A stretch of DNA of 64,000 nt, taken from contig CM055607.1 in assembly GCA_029379385.1 (NCBI GenBank), positions 9,734,001-9,798,000 of the forward strand, written 5' to 3'. Position numbers and translations under genes: made by a program. The DNA is from Quillaja saponaria. Lineage: Eukaryota > Streptophyta > Magnoliopsida > Fabales > Quillajaceae. Positions 34,359-48,444 of this stretch are shown piece after piece (within the stretch, counting starts at the first letter, position 1; each line of letters opens with the position of its first letter). A model generated the notes under the pieces. It made no database searches. It worked only from the letters and a program-made list of their open reading frames with translations, and had not been told where the DNA came from.

Positions 34359-37300
34359 GATTCCGAGCTACCAATCAGGGTATCAAATTTTTCTACACAC
34401 AAAAATACCCACAGTCAGATTTCGAAAACAATAAAAATGGGAAGGAAACAAAATACTGTTGGCATAATTGTATAGTGATCTTAAACCACAAGATACAAGT
34501 AAACAAAATCAGGGGTTCCACAAGATTGAGCTCGTGAAATTATTACATGAGTGTCACCATTTATGATCTTCTATGGAAAACCAGAGAAAGTGAAATACGG
34601 AACTTAGGAAGAGAAACTAACTGTTAATGGAGGTAAGAGCTACCAGGCGTCGTCGGCTGAGGGAGACGGAGGCTGCTACCAGTGAAGCATCATTGTAGGG
34701 ATGACCACGGGCAGGGCGAGTCTAGGCTCGGAATAATTTTCTTGTTTAGCTCCAGGTTGGATGAATTACGGCCCAATCCTACTATGTCCCAGCCCAGCCC
34801 TTTTTCTGCTGTACGATTAGCCCTGCATAACATTACCACATTCAGCCAAAAAATAATAATAATAACCACAGTGAGGAATTTTTTTTTATTTGTCTCCCTT
34901 CTAATCAATTTCTTTACATAAATTGTTCATAGGTGTTAATTTTCAATAAGGTTTTTTAGTGTTGTTTCAAAGACATGAGTGGAGTCTTGTCATCACCTAA
35001 AATAAGAAAACGATATAATAATTATTTCTCTTCTAATTAATTTTATTTTTAGCGGCGATAAGACTTCTATTCATGTCTTTGAAACAATATTAAAAAGTTT
35101 TATCAATTGAAATTAATAATTATGAACAATTATGTAAAAAATATTTTTTGATTTCATAATTAAATGTATCTCGATGCATATTTTGATTAATTCATAATTT
35201 ATTAAAGATATGTTATTAATGATGGGAATGGAAATAGATAATTTATATAAATTTGAATTTTTATAGCCGTGAACCCATAAATCAATAAATAAAAAGAGTA
35301 TACTAATAGTGTGGATAGTTTTTATCCACTCAAAATAGTATTAATAGCATCCTACTATTGAATTCGTTTAGACAATGGCATATGCTAAACTCTTGGCTAC
35401 CACAGAACGTGATTGAGACAACTAAACTAACAACTAGTCTTCAACTACACGTCGCGGCGACAGCGTGGAATCCTTCAACTATAGTTTGGAACAAATCCAA
35501 TCTAATCATACATGTCACATGAACTAACCTAATCTAATCAGTTTTAATTTTTTTTTAAATCATTTTAATCTATACAGGACTTGAAATCAGTTCAAGTCAG
35601 TCCATGAAATACAAATTAGATTGGATTATATTGATGAGATGAGTGTATTTTTTATTCAGATTTATTAATTTACAAGTTACTTGCTTAAATAATAACTTGA
35701 TTTATTAAACAATAATAGGTTATTGTAATATATTGTAAAAATAATAACCTATTTTAAATTTTTAATAATTGATAGCATGCTTCGAAAAAATATAACCAGG
35801 CAACAGTAATAATATAATTTTATTTACAAGCTCATTATCTTTATAAACACTGAAAGTAAACTCTACCTTGTTATAGTGAATTTAAAACGAGATTATAGTA
35901 TACAATAAAATTAGTTGAGTTATAAGATTTGCCAATTAGTTGATTGTTAACTAAATAATTATGAATTATATGATTTTAAAGAGATATATTAAATTTTGTA
36001 AAATATAATTATAAATTAGCTTATTAAATTGAATTATATATTACAATTTTTGAAATCCTAAACCACTCTAATAATAATAAGACCAATTCAATTTAATCAG
36101 ATTGATTTAGATCAGTTTGATCGTATTGAATTGGGCCATAAGCACCTAGTGCCTCAGACAACTTGGACAAATTTAGATTGTGATACTTAAGAAGCAATTC
36201 CTAAAAGTAATTTTTTTCCTTTCTTGGTGTAATAATTAAAGGCTAGTTTGGTATTTAACAATAATTTTTGTGGAATTAGAATAGAAAAGATAATAGGAAT
36301 AGAATACAGAAATAATGAAATGATCATTCAATTTTATTGTTTGGTAGTGTCATAAGGAATTATGAAATCAATTTATTTATTTATTAATTTTTTATGTAAT
36401 TTTTAGACATTAAATAATATCAAAATTATGTTAAAATGACAAAAATATATCTCTATAGATAAAGTAATAAAAATTAATTTTATTTCAAAATAACAAAAAT
36501 ATAACTCCATAGATAAGGTAATAAAAATTAAACATAATTTATGAAATATATATATATTTCTTAATTTTTTTAAAATATTATATTATTTATATTTATTATT
36601 ATTATTATTTTAATTTAGAATTACTTAACTAATTTATTTATTTAATATTAATTAATTATTTATAATTATATTATTTACAATAATATGAAGATTATTTTTG
36701 TCATTTGTAGTCAAATGAATTGATTTATTATTATTTTTATACACAAATTTTTTATTTTTTATTTTATATGATTATATATTTTTAATGTGATATGAAGGGA
36801 TATTTTTTTCATTTGAATAAATTAAATAATAAATATTTTTTATTTATGAATAATAATATTATTTTATTAATATTTAACTTTTCATTTTATATAATAAATA
36901 ATTTTTTTTTTTTGTTATTTAACTGAACTAAATCAATTCTATAAAAATAAGGAATGAATAATCTCATTTTTCGGGAAGATTTAAAGATTCATACTTCTAT
37001 AAAATAAAATAATTGAAATAAAATGAGTATTCTGAAACTAAAAATGTACTAAATAAATAATATTAATTTAATAAAATTATATATACAATAGAATAACAAT
37101 TTCAGCATATCAAAATAGTCCTTAAAAATATTTACTTTACTATTTATAAATGATTTATTTTTTATCATATCAAAACAATAAATTAATCAAAATTTTGATA
37201 AATTAACCTTGGAATTATAAAATTTGAAGAAAGAGTACATTTTTATAAATTTTTAACCGATAAATTAGTCTAAAACCGCTAAAAAGAAAGTTTTTCCTCT

Positions 37301-37728
37301 GTCGGCATAGTGGCCCAATACCTTTGATTTTTCGTTTACACGAATTTGTGATCTGAGCACTGCCACGTCTCTTGCATTCACTGTCATTAGACACTATCCT
37401 ACCTAAAAAACAAAAGAATCAGCTCTACCATGCTTAATAATTTAACTTGAAAAGAAAAAGGAATAAGTGGCATTATTTCAATATCACATCTTTCATGTCA
37501 CGGCCAGCACATAGACTTTATGACTTATTTAATGGTTGAATGCAAAAAAACAAATATTATGGACTTTTGTCAAAGAATCGGATTAAAACAAGTGTCTATT
37601 ATCCACTTCCCCTACTACATACTCTAGTCTCTAACTCAAACTGTCCATAGTATGTAACCTGAATTCTCTCTTATCTCCCACTCTCTCTGTCATTTTTCAT
37701 TTTCTTAAAGCAAAACAGAAAAACGAAA
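34359..37728. other. Very AT-rich intergenic between L22 and GAD
   Basis: Shared upstream region of two divergent genes. It contains the foldback element at 34914-35137, a weak inverted repeat around caatctaatc (35490-35640), and an extremely AT-rich block at about 36240-37090 that may be a worn non-autonomous transposon. The last 250 bases are the GAD promoter and CT-rich leader. No other gene is recognised. Confidence 0.55.
34914..35137. mobile_element. Foldback/MITE-like element with arms of about 85-90 bp
   Basis: The left arm starts ttacataaattgttcat and includes tgtttcaaagacatga and gtcttgtcatc (to about 35000). The right arm (about 35050-35137) is its reverse complement: gataagac, tcatgtctttgaaaca, aattatgaacaattatgtaa. 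A loop of about 50 AT-rich bases separates them. There is no coding capacity. A long hairpin of this size is typical of foldback MITEs. The target duplication could not be fixed because the flanks are T/A-rich. Confidence 0.75.
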
Positions 37729-40700
37729 ATGGTGATCACAACTACAGTAGCAGACCCAAGAGAGCACTTGTACTGCACCTTTGCTTCCAGATATATGCGT
37801 GATTCAGTTCCTAAGTAAGCTTTTCTTTCCCCTCCAATTTTTTTTTTTTTGTTGGAGTTCGTATAGATGCTGGTAGACTCTGCTTACATAGTAAAGAAGA
37901 GCTTAGAAAAATAAAATAAAAGATTTGATGGAATTGTTGTTGGTCTCATGGCCATGGATGTGATTATTTTATTTATTTTATTTTTATATATTTTTTGAGG
38001 GGTTGGTGAAAGTGTGACACTATGAATGAGTTGTAGGATGTGACTGTGAAATGTGGTGGCCGGGTGCAGGTTCCTGATGCCGGAGAGGTCAATACCGAAA
38101 GACGCGGCGTATCAAATAATAAGCGACGAGTTGATGTTGGATGGGGCACCAAGGCTGAACTTGGCGTCGTTTGTAACAACGTGGATGGAGCCCGAGTGTG
38201 ACAAGCTCATCATGGCTGCACTTAACAAAAACTATGTTGACATGGATGAGTACCCTGTTACTACAGAGCTACAGGTATATAAATATTTGTCCTTTAATTT
38301 ATATATATGAAGGTGAAAGATTCACCTTTATAACCTGCAGATGGATATTAGAAAAAAGAAATAGTACATTAACTATCTAGCATTTGCATGAGTAAATTGC
38401 TCTAATTGTCATAAAAAAAAAAAAAAAAAAGATTGCTAATAATGATCTAAACTTTGGATGAACAAGATCTACTTACAAATTGAACAAGACTGTGAGATGT
38501 ATGTTATCTTATTTGTGTCTTTCAGATTAAATAGTTAATGTTGGCTAACTGTCATTTAATTTGATCGATTTCTCGACAGAATCGGTGTGTGAATATGATA
38601 GCTCATCTATACAAAGCACCTATTAGGGAAGATGAAACTGCAGTTGGTGTTGGAACTGTTGGATCTTCAGAGGCAATTATGTTGGCAGGTCTAGCTTTTA
38701 AAAGGAAATGGCAGATGAAGAGAAAATCAGAAGGCAAACCTTATGATAATCCCAACATAGTCACTGGAGCTAATGTTCAGGTCTGCAGTTGTTCCATCTT
38801 ATATTTTTTTGTACATTTCTTGTCTTTCGCAAGCAATAATATCATGTGATTCTTAATGATACTAGTCTTGCTTCAACTTAATGTGTACCATGAAAGCACA
38901 TAAAGAAGACAATAATCTAGATTTAAGTGGCTTAATTTCTTTAAGTGCATAAGCATGCTACTGGAATTACATGCTTCTAACCTTCATTAAAAAAATTATT
39001 ATGATGGAATAAAAGTTTTATGTCATTGATAGATGAGGATATGATCTATTCATGCATCGATATGCTACACAGGTTTGTTGGGAAAAATTTGCAAGGTACT
39101 TTGAGGTTGAGCTGAAGGAGGTCAAACTTTCAGAGGGATGTTATGTGATGGACCCAGTGAAAGCCGTTGAAATGGTGGATGAGAACAGCATCTGTGTTGC
39201 TGCCATCCTGGGGTCAACTTTGACAGGAGAGTTTGAGGATGTGAAGCTCCTTAATGAACTTCTTACTAAGAAGAACCAGGAGACAGGGTGGCAAACCCCA
39301 ATTCACGTTGATGCTGCCAGCGGAGGGTTTATAGCTCCATTTCTATATCCTGATCTCGAGTGGGATTTCCGTTTGCCTTTGGTGAAGAGCATAAATGTTA
39401 GTGGTCACAAGTATGGCCTTGTCTACCCTGGTGTAGGCTGGGTTGTCTGGAGGGGTAAAGAGGACTTGCCAGATGATCTTGTCTTTCACATCAACTATCT
39501 TGGATCTGATCAACCCACCTTTACCCTCAATTTTTCCAAAGGTAAACCATGTTCATGCATCCACATTCTTTATGCGTCGATACAAATAAAATCTTTTGTT
39601 TCAGCACCACTTAAATTTTGTTAGTCGTTTCTTGCATTGAATATACATTCAGTTTAGAGTGTACTCAAAGTCAATTCTTTGGTGTGGAAGTGCAGTTCAT
39701 AGGAGGTTGTTGATCAATTTCTCTTTGTACAAGCAAAGTAGAGAGCAGAGCAATTTTTGAACTGAGTAGAAGCACTTGTCACTAGTCATTAGTTTTCGTA
39801 GGAGTTTGTCAGTTTGAACCACTTGTTTCCTTGTGTTTTGCAATATAATAAGATGTTGAAATATGACTATGATTTTAAATTGCTAGGTAGAACCTTGTTA
39901 TTGAAGAAGTTTCCATCTTCTAATTCTAGTGTTTCAGCCTCATAGTGATAATCTGCTTCTGATAACTTTTGATGAGACTTCTACTCTGATGCAACTGGTA
40001 ATGCTTTTAGTAGAAATCTATCATGATTTGAGATGTTCATTCGAATCAAACCAGTTCATTATTTCAACAAGGATTTTCATAATGGCAGATTGTCAGTTAT
40101 AATTGAGCGTTCTGTTTCCTAAGATTTCATTGATTCTAATTTTGGCAGGCTCTAGTCAAATAATCGCTCAATATTATCAGTTTATACGGCTTGGCTTTGA
40201 GGTAAATTTCTTCATGAGATTGATTACAGAACCTTTTAGGCATGGAAGGCATACACTTAAAATGTTTCAACTTAATGAAAGTCTCGATTTTTACTTTTTT
40301 CTTCCCCTGGTTTTGACTTTTTTTTTGTAATGTATGTGTTTTTTTTTTTTTTTTTTTTTTTTTTCAACACCTATGTTTTGTTTAATTAGGAATTTGTTGT
40401 TGTTTCTATTGTCTATATAAGGGTTATAAGCACATCATAGAAAACTGCATGGAGAATGCTAAAGTTTTGAAGGAAGGAATAGAGAAAACAGGGAGGTTCA
40501 ACATACTTTCCAAGGATGTCGGTGTACCTCTAGTAGCCTTCTCTCTGAAAGATAGTAGTCAATACACCGTGTTTCAGATATCAGAGTATTTGAGGAGGTT
40601 TTCGTGGATCGTTCCAGCCTACACAATGCCACCTAATGCTGAGCACGTTGCTGTCCTTCGGGTGGTGGTCAGAGAGGATTTTAGCCGCTCCCTTGCTGAG

Positions 40701-40904
40701 AGACTTGTTTCAGACATTGAGAAAGTATTGGAGGAGTTGGATGCAATCCCAAGCTATGCCATCACCAAAACTGCCCATGTCACAGCTACTGCCAATAAGA
40801 CAGCAAACGATAAGCCTGTTAAGAGTAGTGAAACAGAGACTCAGGTAGATGTTATCAAGCATTGGAAGAAGCTAGTGGATGGCAGGAGAACTGGTGCATG
40901 CTAG
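37729..40904 (+). CDS. GAD: Glutamate decarboxylase (calmodulin-regulated GABA synthesis)
   Basis: Cytosolic PLP enzyme converting L-glutamate to GABA and CO2. Exons 37729-37814, 38070-38274, 38580-38780, 39073-39541, 40149-40201 and 40422-40904; 498 residues, the usual plant length, and every junction keeps frame. Conserved blocks: [56 protein letters not shown], and the PLP-binding Lys in [15 protein letters not shown] (about Lys 277). The C-terminus [13 protein letters not shown] is a Trp- and Lys-containing calmodulin-binding-type tail, so Ca2+/calmodulin activation is expected. The leader before ATG is CT-rich (ctctctctgt). The gene is convergent with D-cysteine desulfhydrase, about 845 bases between stop codons. 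A decayed copy of its 5' end lies near 52.5 kb. Confidence 0.97.
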
Positions 40905-41748
40905 GTTTTCTAGAGCTCTGCCTTTCTGTTGCTTATCTTATAAACTTATAATTGGTTTCTGGTTTCTTTAAGCACTGAATATGGCCATATTTAGCTTCTG
41001 GAATTTAGTTTTTATCTGCTAAAATTTGATCTTCTTTCGGATGTAATTCTATGGAGCAGTGTGAGTGCTTTTATAAAAACTGGGTTTGTTAATTTTAGTT
41101 GATCCATGGTCATATCTTTATACATAAACTCACAAAATAAACATGCATGAGCTGGTTGGTACACTCACTCGTATGCTGACTTTACTGTGAGTCCGTCCAA
41201 AATTTATTGGCTTTGCTTGGGAAGTTTATTTATGCAACCCAAGGATATGTTTTGTACCATGCAAATTTCTTTTTCCCTTTTTTCCTTCTTTCCTTCTTTC
41301 TCTCCATGGCTGTGCTTTCTGAACGAGGACCAGAAATTAGGTGCCCTGGTTCTGCAACCACTCCAAGCTATCTCACATAACTGCCCCACAGGCCACAGCC
41401 CCTGTTCTTCTTACTTCCATATAACAAAACCAAGGGCAAGCAAGAGGATATAACTACGGAAACGTCTGTCAAAACTTTAGTATCTTCAATAACTTCACAT
41501 AAATGAAATTTGCCAGGTACATGATTGTCTTCATTTTAATAACTCATACATGTAATAATTTAGCACATGTAGTATTCTGCTAAATCTGACCAGAAAAGTG
41601 TTGTGCATTGTCAATGCTATGGGAAATAAGCACAAAATACAATTAATTTATTTCTGCTATAAATTTATTATTACATGCAGAGTACAAAATACAATCCATT
41701 CTCGAGACCTGTATTGGACATAATGCTAAAAAGGTTTGATTTGCGTCT
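40905..41748. other. Shared 3' region of convergent GAD and D-CDES genes
   Basis: Between two stop codons facing each other. It should hold both 3' UTRs and polyadenylation signals (AATAAA occurs at 41137-41142). No other gene is seen. Confidence 0.6.
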
Positions 41749-44700
41749 CTAGAACATCTTCCCGATTCCATCTTTCCGAGGAACAGATTCATGAACATCC
41801 ATTCGATGCCAATTTCCCACTGATATCTGATCAACCTTGTCAAACAATCCAAGGAGGCCTCCAGTGTGTATGAAGAGGATCTTTCTCCCTTCCCATCTCT
41901 CTGGATTCACGGACATATCTTTCATCATTCCATAAGCAGCTTTCCCACTGGAATTAACAATTGAAATAAACGGTTAAGTCAAGCTGATAATCTTTCACAT
42001 CAAGAACTATAGTATGTTTCTCTTTCCAAATGGATGAACCACGTCAGCTTATCTAGTATAATCATGTGATCCATTTGCATTTAGTACAAGCTAACTGCAT
42101 TTACACTAACTGACTAGTTTTTTCCATTCTTTATAGTTTCTGAATTTTTTTCTAAGAAAATTATTTTATTAAGAGAAAAGACCATATTTTTCCTCTCTCT
42201 TTTCTGGAGATTTTAGTTATGCAATTCAAACATATTTCCACAGGTCCTTTTGTCTATTCTAAGTGTTTCCTAGATCCAAAAAGTTAATTATTAGTAAGGA
42301 AAAAACAAGAAACTACAGATTGTAAATAAATTATCACCCACCTGTATACTGGGTCCAGAATAACTCCAGTAGCTGCAGCAATTCCCTTCACGAAGTTAAG
42401 CTCCTCAGAGGTGTTAATTGCATAGCCCAAACCTTTAGCCTGCAAGAACACAAGGCATACACTTTGTGTTCAATATAATTTAAAAAGCACCCTTACCAGA
42501 AAAAAAAAAACATTAATTTGTAGTCTAGCATTAAACAGACAGATTGATATAGTGTGTACTCCTCGTGTTCACAATCAACATTATAAATATAATGGGCTCC
42601 ACTTCAAAAAGAGAATCCAAGAAACAGCATGTACATGTTTGAGAAGACCTCACTAGGTCTTACCAGAGGGAAAGATCTATTCTACTTTACTGAGACACTC
42701 ACATTTTTTATGTGGACTATTTCATGTGAGTCAACACCAGCTTCAAGTCCATCTAATAGACCTTGAACATAGTCATAGAAGTAATCAGGGTCATCACAAA
42801 CAGAGAATGCATGTACCTAAAACATGAAGAGCACATCAACGAAAAATTCACCTCATTTTGTCAATAAAATCAAAAGAAATCTTCAGAACGGATAACATAC
42901 TTTTGCTTTCAATGTACTGAGAGAAGATCCCAATGATAGACCAGCAACCGTACCACCACTGGAAATAAATACAAGTAAGATGGCAATCGGCTGAAAATGT
43001 GATAAATATCAATTTAATATCACCCTTCTTCGAACAAGTTCATATTTTCATCATAAACAAATAAGTCAGCACAAAGACAACTGCATTTTTCCCAGGGAAT
43101 TTGCTTGTGGCCTTGTACATTACTGGTTGACAGACATTGAATGGCACAATTTTGAGCACCAAATTTGCTAATGAAACCTCTTTTCTAAGAACGGATCATG
43201 CCTACGAGCTGACTATACTCAAGATTAAAACATTACATGAACATGGAAACAACAACTGGCACCACCAACCCCAATTAACCATGTTCAATATAATCTCCAT
43301 TCAGCAGCTCACCAATGAAAGGATTAGGAAACCATTTAATGGATCCATTACTATACACCATGGATAATGACATAAGAGACTTACCCATGAACCACACATT
43401 GTCGGTCAGTGAGATTACTTTCGACCAAGTTTAGGTACAGAGGATATAATACCTACTTAAGTAGGTGTCTATGCTGAGTAATCGAGTACTTTTTGTCACA
43501 GAATGGGTTAACAAGGACTCTTTCCAGATTCAAAGGTCAACAAGAAATTGGAGTTTTTGGCAGAGAATTATATTCCACCCTGGAAAATTTGTTGTTTAGT
43601 ATTGTTTCCTTTACTTACACTTCTACTGAATTCTAAATCACTACAAGATAATGTAATGCATATAAAAAAAAAAAAACCTAGTTGAAGATTTTCATAATTT
43701 TATTCCATTTTCAAGTATGACTAGACTTATCTAAAAGCAAAAGATAAGGTAGAAAATAAATGAAAGTTGAAGAATAGGAAATGCATCTTCCTACTACAAT
43801 CAGTTTTATCAGTTCTTTGGAAGTCATGAATATGAGTTTTGAAGCAACATGTGTAGCTACTTTTCTATTTTTCCATCTTCTAACTCAACATGCATTTTCC
43901 CTACATTTCATTGAAGCTCCAAGTTTTAGCAGTTGACTATGAATGTTTTTCTTTTTTCTCCGGACAATCTGCTAGTGGGCGGCATTTTGCATGCTCACAG
44001 TGTATGAGTCACATCCCCCAGTACTTCTTTGTATATGAATTGCTTCCTACCAGTACTACAATGAGCCTAATTGGATGTAACGGTCCTTTGCTTAAGTAAA
44101 TTTATTCAAATTTATAAAGGAATAAACTTCTTGATTAGGTGAGAAGTTCATCGTCATCTATTCCCTGCAAATCTATGCAACTCACAGCCACTATAATGCC
44201 CAAAGTGGCAAATTAGACACTGTTTAGATGTCTACTAAACCCTTTTCAGGATTTTAGAGCCACTCCAGGCCAAAAGGAGGCAGCCAATGCTCCAACATGA
44301 GTAAATCTCTACTAGCTTTAAAGAGCATAAACTATAGAAAAACTCTAATACCTTGACAATTTTTCTAATAAATAAAATTTCCGACGAGATGATTTCTTGT
44401 CTATATTTTCTTTTCCAATCATGGTATATTACAACTGTTATTTAAAGTTAATTATTTAATTAACTCTTTTGAAGATAATGTAGTATTCATTTCTTTAACA
44501 TAAGTATTAAAAAGTATTAGAAATCTCCACTAAATATTTTAAATACTAGATCAGATTCAATACTGGGAGTGTAAAAAGAAAAGCCAGCTGGTAGCTAGAA
44601 AAGTCAACAGATGCAGTAGACAGAACCTGCCGCATGCTACAACTATATCATCAAACTCAAGCTGCTGCTCAATCTCTCGAACTGCCTCTATATATCCCCT

Positions 44701-47529
44701 GGATAGAATAAAATCACAGATAAAACATGAGACTCTAAGAGAGAACATGCATAATAGAAGAAATCAGTCATGAAAAATGGAAATTAAAGACCACGTGCAC
44801 AATATAAAGACATGAATGACCTAGTCCCACCAGGTTCCAAGGGAGTTTGATCCACCAACAGGAATAACATATGGCCTCCTCCCTTCACTTAGCAACTTCT
44901 CTTTAAGAATATTGGTAAGGTTCTGAAAGAAAATTCGATATAATTTTTTTTTTCACTGGTGAGGTATAAAATCAAAATTCATAGGTTTGGTAGTATTAGG
45001 AATATACACCAGTAAACAACAGTAACATTATTCCAAAGAATACGCTTTGAGATTGCACCCCGTGAACAAGAGAATATCCCAACTCACTAATGAGGTGACA
45101 CTAACAGACACTCAAAGCCAATCAATAGTGAATCATTATAGGCAAGTATTCAATTAATAAAGAAGCAATTAACAAATTGACTAAGTGTGATCTGGGAGTC
45201 GAACCAGAATCTAGAGCTTTAAATACTACATGAACATAAAGTAATCTACACCTATCAATCAAAACAATTGAATCTAAATTGACAATTCTGTTGCTGGTTT
45301 CTTAATATGCAGTCTAGGAATTACCCTGTTATCTACTATGCATGTATAATTTTCATCATCTGTGATTAACAATGTTTTTGCTTCAAATAATACAGAAGCA
45401 GTGTCTTTCTTTCACTATTCTATGTTGTCTTTAATCTTTTCAATATTTTTTTTCTCTATATAGAAACAGTGTAAGTAACACATATTGATTACTTATTAAT
45501 TTATAAATGTAAAGCCACAAAAGCATCCCTTATTAGGGGCCAAGCTTTCAAGTTCATACAAAGTTGCGTGCTTGACAAAAGTAACAAGAAGAATTAGTAC
45601 ATTGACATCTAAAGTTGCTTATGGTTTATGCTTAAACATCCACTTATAAGTACTAAGTAGTAAAGGGCCAGTGAACAGACCACACTCCCAATTTGTGCAT
45701 ATTCTTCTTTTGATATAAGTTTGATATGAGCTCCTACTAAACGCTCAACCAAGAGATTGCCAGTCAATCCGGGGTCCTGGTCCACAAGGACCTGTCAATA
45801 TATACAAACAAATAACATTAAAGGCATAGAAAGATTGTCGGAGATTGGAGAACAATTAAACCAGGATAGATGGGACTGGGCAGGGAAGAAAGAAAGGAAA
45901 AAAAGAAAGAAAAAAACTGACCTTGGAGGTGCGTAGTATAAGATAACAGTCAAGATTCAGATACTTTGCAGCGACAGCAGTTGCTCGGCAGTGGTTGCTT
46001 TGGATGCCTCCTATTGTAACGATACAATCTGCACCCTGAGCCACAGCATCTGCCAACAAGAATTCTAACTTCCTGACTTTGTTTCCACTTAATTGCATTC
46101 CTGAAAGGTCATCACGCTACATAATTGCAATTTTCTGAGTCAGTAGAAAACCTGGAAATTGGAAATAACCCACAAAACTGTCTCATTAACACATATGTCT
46201 AAAAAATAATGATGAGTGAATAATTTGAATATATACATATGTCGGAAAACAATCTATTAGAGTTAAAACTCACAGTCATAGAAAACAAAAATCCACTGGT
46301 AAATGGCCAGGATGATATATATTCATAGCTCAATATATAGAATGTTAGTTGTGTGGGATTGTATTACAATTGAGAAGCTCAAAGAGGACCTTTCAGTTGC
46401 AGCCTAACATGTATTACTTTTATCATCATCTTAATGAAAGTAAAATCTTCCCATTGAAAAAAAAAGAAAAAAAGAAAAAAAGAAAAAAAAAAAAAGAGAG
46501 TGGAACTGTGGAACCATATAATGTGGTGGAATATAGACTGATTCCAACACATGAAAAGACATGCAAAGAAGCAGAGTTCTCAAAAGCAATAGCACCTAAC
46601 CTAGCTCTGACTAATTACTCGTGTGAATGATCTATGGTTCAATTAAAAGCTGAGAAAAATATAAGGGAAAAACATGAAATACTCGACGCAGGAACTCAAA
46701 ATATTATTCTATTGAACATCAATAAAATAAATGCTTCATGCAACGAATCCCTGTATAAGAAAAATGTAGTCTTTTATCACTTGATGCACCATGAGCATTG
46801 ATTTTTTCTTTTTTGTTAGGTCAGAATGAGAAAGGCTTCCAAAACCAGAGTTCCCAAAATTGTTAAACCTGACTACGTAAAGGTTAAAGTGGTTTTTCAT
46901 TGGCTCCAAATGAGCATGAAATGTACTGTTTTCCTAAACTATATTCGGATTAAAAATCTCATCAGAAATATTCAGAAAATAACCAAATTGGAAAATTCTA
47001 AAGTCAAAAATAGGTGGATGGGTAGGATAGGCAGGATAGCTCATAAGGGCAATACCTTCAACCACACCTCTGTGTTGCTTGGCAAATTGGGAAGGTTCCA
47101 TCTGTGAATTGGAGTTGGCAACTGATAACAAGCAGTAATTACTATCAGTACAAGAATTCTTCTTCCTTGTTAAAATGGAATCTTTCTATAGATTCACAAA
47201 AAAAATAAATTAAATTAATGATAATAGAAGCTCAAAGTGAATTTGCTTACATGTCCCAGAGAAAAGACGTGAGAGGGTATGGGATTGAGATGGGAAGCCC
47301 AGGAAGGAGGTGTATATGGTTTCTTGGTGAGGAAGTCGAAGCTCAATCGCTTGGATGTCTCGTCTTTGATGTTGGTATTGGTATTGGATTTCGCCTCCAT
47401 TCTCAGAGAGCCAGAGACGCCGAGACTCTGACAAGTGGGTCGCGAAGGAAGGAGGCGTTGTCGGATGAAGGGCTTGTTGATCGGAGCTTTGGGAAGTGGG
47501 TAATGGATTGGGCAGCGACTACACAACAT
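41749..47529 (-). CDS. D-CDES: D-cysteine desulfhydrase (ACC deaminase-like PLP enzyme)
   Basis: Fold-type II PLP enzyme that degrades D-cysteine to pyruvate, H2S and ammonia; the Arabidopsis protein is mitochondrial. Ten exons, all in frame: 47529-47251, 47121-47056, 46116-45922, 45791-45684, 44922-44831, 44698-44627, 42958-42901, 42816-42703, 42439-42342, 41947-41749; 426 residues. Conserved blocks: [39 protein letters not shown] with the PLP Lys (about 128), [56 protein letters not shown] (split by an intron inside Ser), [33 protein letters not shown]. The first about 43 residues are Arg/Pro-rich and fit a presequence; an internal Met (MEAKSN) could give a cytosolic form. Intron 6, between 42958 and 44627, is the longest at about 1.7 kb. 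Confidence 0.95.
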
Positions 47530-47807
47530 TTTATTTCATGATTTTCAGTATTCACTGTCAACAAGTGATGAAGTACCTGGTCATGCTCCACGGTGTCTTC
47601 ATTCTGTTCTCTTTTTCTCTTTTGATAAAGGAGTCCTTGTGGTTTCACTGTTTATTCAAATAAATCATTATGTTTAAGATTTTCTCAATTCAGTCACTTT
47701 ATTTTTATTTTACTCCAACATTCTAACTACTGTCAGTTTTATTTATTTTTATCAACAAATCTAAAAAATTATAATCTCAACCGTATCTCTATCAATTTAT
47801 ATGTAAT

Positions 47808-47966
47808 TATAAAATAAATATAGATAAATAAATAATAGTAGCTTGGATAATAACAAGACTACACCATAATCTTAAATTTATAATAGAACAATTACATAAA
47901 ACTTGCTTATCTAAACATTATGGAACTTAACACCCAACATAACTTAATACTAAATATACTCTAACA
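47808..47966 (-). repeat. 3' LTR of the TRIM-like element
   Basis: Downstream LTR in element orientation. It begins TGTTAGAG at 47966 and ends at 47808 beside the gtaat duplication. It differs from the other LTR at several positions, e.g. ttccataatg against tctcatattg. Confidence 0.85.
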
Positions 47967-48432
47967 CTCCCATCATTTTAGAGCATATATATGGTCAAGC
48001 TTGTACAAGTATAATCCCAAGTATCAAAACTCTTAACAATACCCTATAACAAAAAATTATATCAAGTTCACTTGACTCACTAACAATATGTGCCTAAAAG
48101 AAAATGACACAAACAACATGTGTCTCAAACATAATTGTTGGATCACAACCAATATAAAATGTCAAATTGACAATAACTTCCGCAGAGAACTTTTATGGTC
48201 GAAATCCAAGATAAGACAACTCCGGAATCAGTGATAACGAGCAGAGAACGTTGAAAACTCTTCAATCTTGAATGGGGGTTGTGTCAAAAGACTAAACAAT
48301 TAACAAACATAAATACGAACTTCTACAAAAACTTCAAAACTAATAGCATCAAAAGCTTCAAAACTATTTGGGACCGCCGCCAAAGAGAATAGGCGGCAGC
48401 CCCAAGATTAAACTTGGGTTTAGATCAAACCT

Positions 48433-48444
48433 GTTCTGATACCA
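48433..48444 (-). promoter_or_regulatory. tRNA-iMet primer-binding site
   Basis: TGGTATCAGAAC on the - strand, immediately after the 5' LTR. It is the standard plant LTR-retrotransposon PBS (TGGTATCAGAGC) with one difference. Confidence 0.85.

Noticed and set aside
35490..35640. Short inverted repeat aatccaatctaat / attagattggatt
   Set aside because: The arms are about 13 bases in AT-rich sequence; chance is likely.
36240..37090. Extremely AT-rich block beginning ggctagtttggtattt, possibly a worn non-autonomous transposon
   Set aside because: I could not find matching inverted ends or a target duplication, so it is mentioned only as intergenic content.
46349..46630. 93-codon Lys-rich frame on +
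   Set aside because: It is formed by a poly-A/AAAAAG run inside a D-CDES intron.
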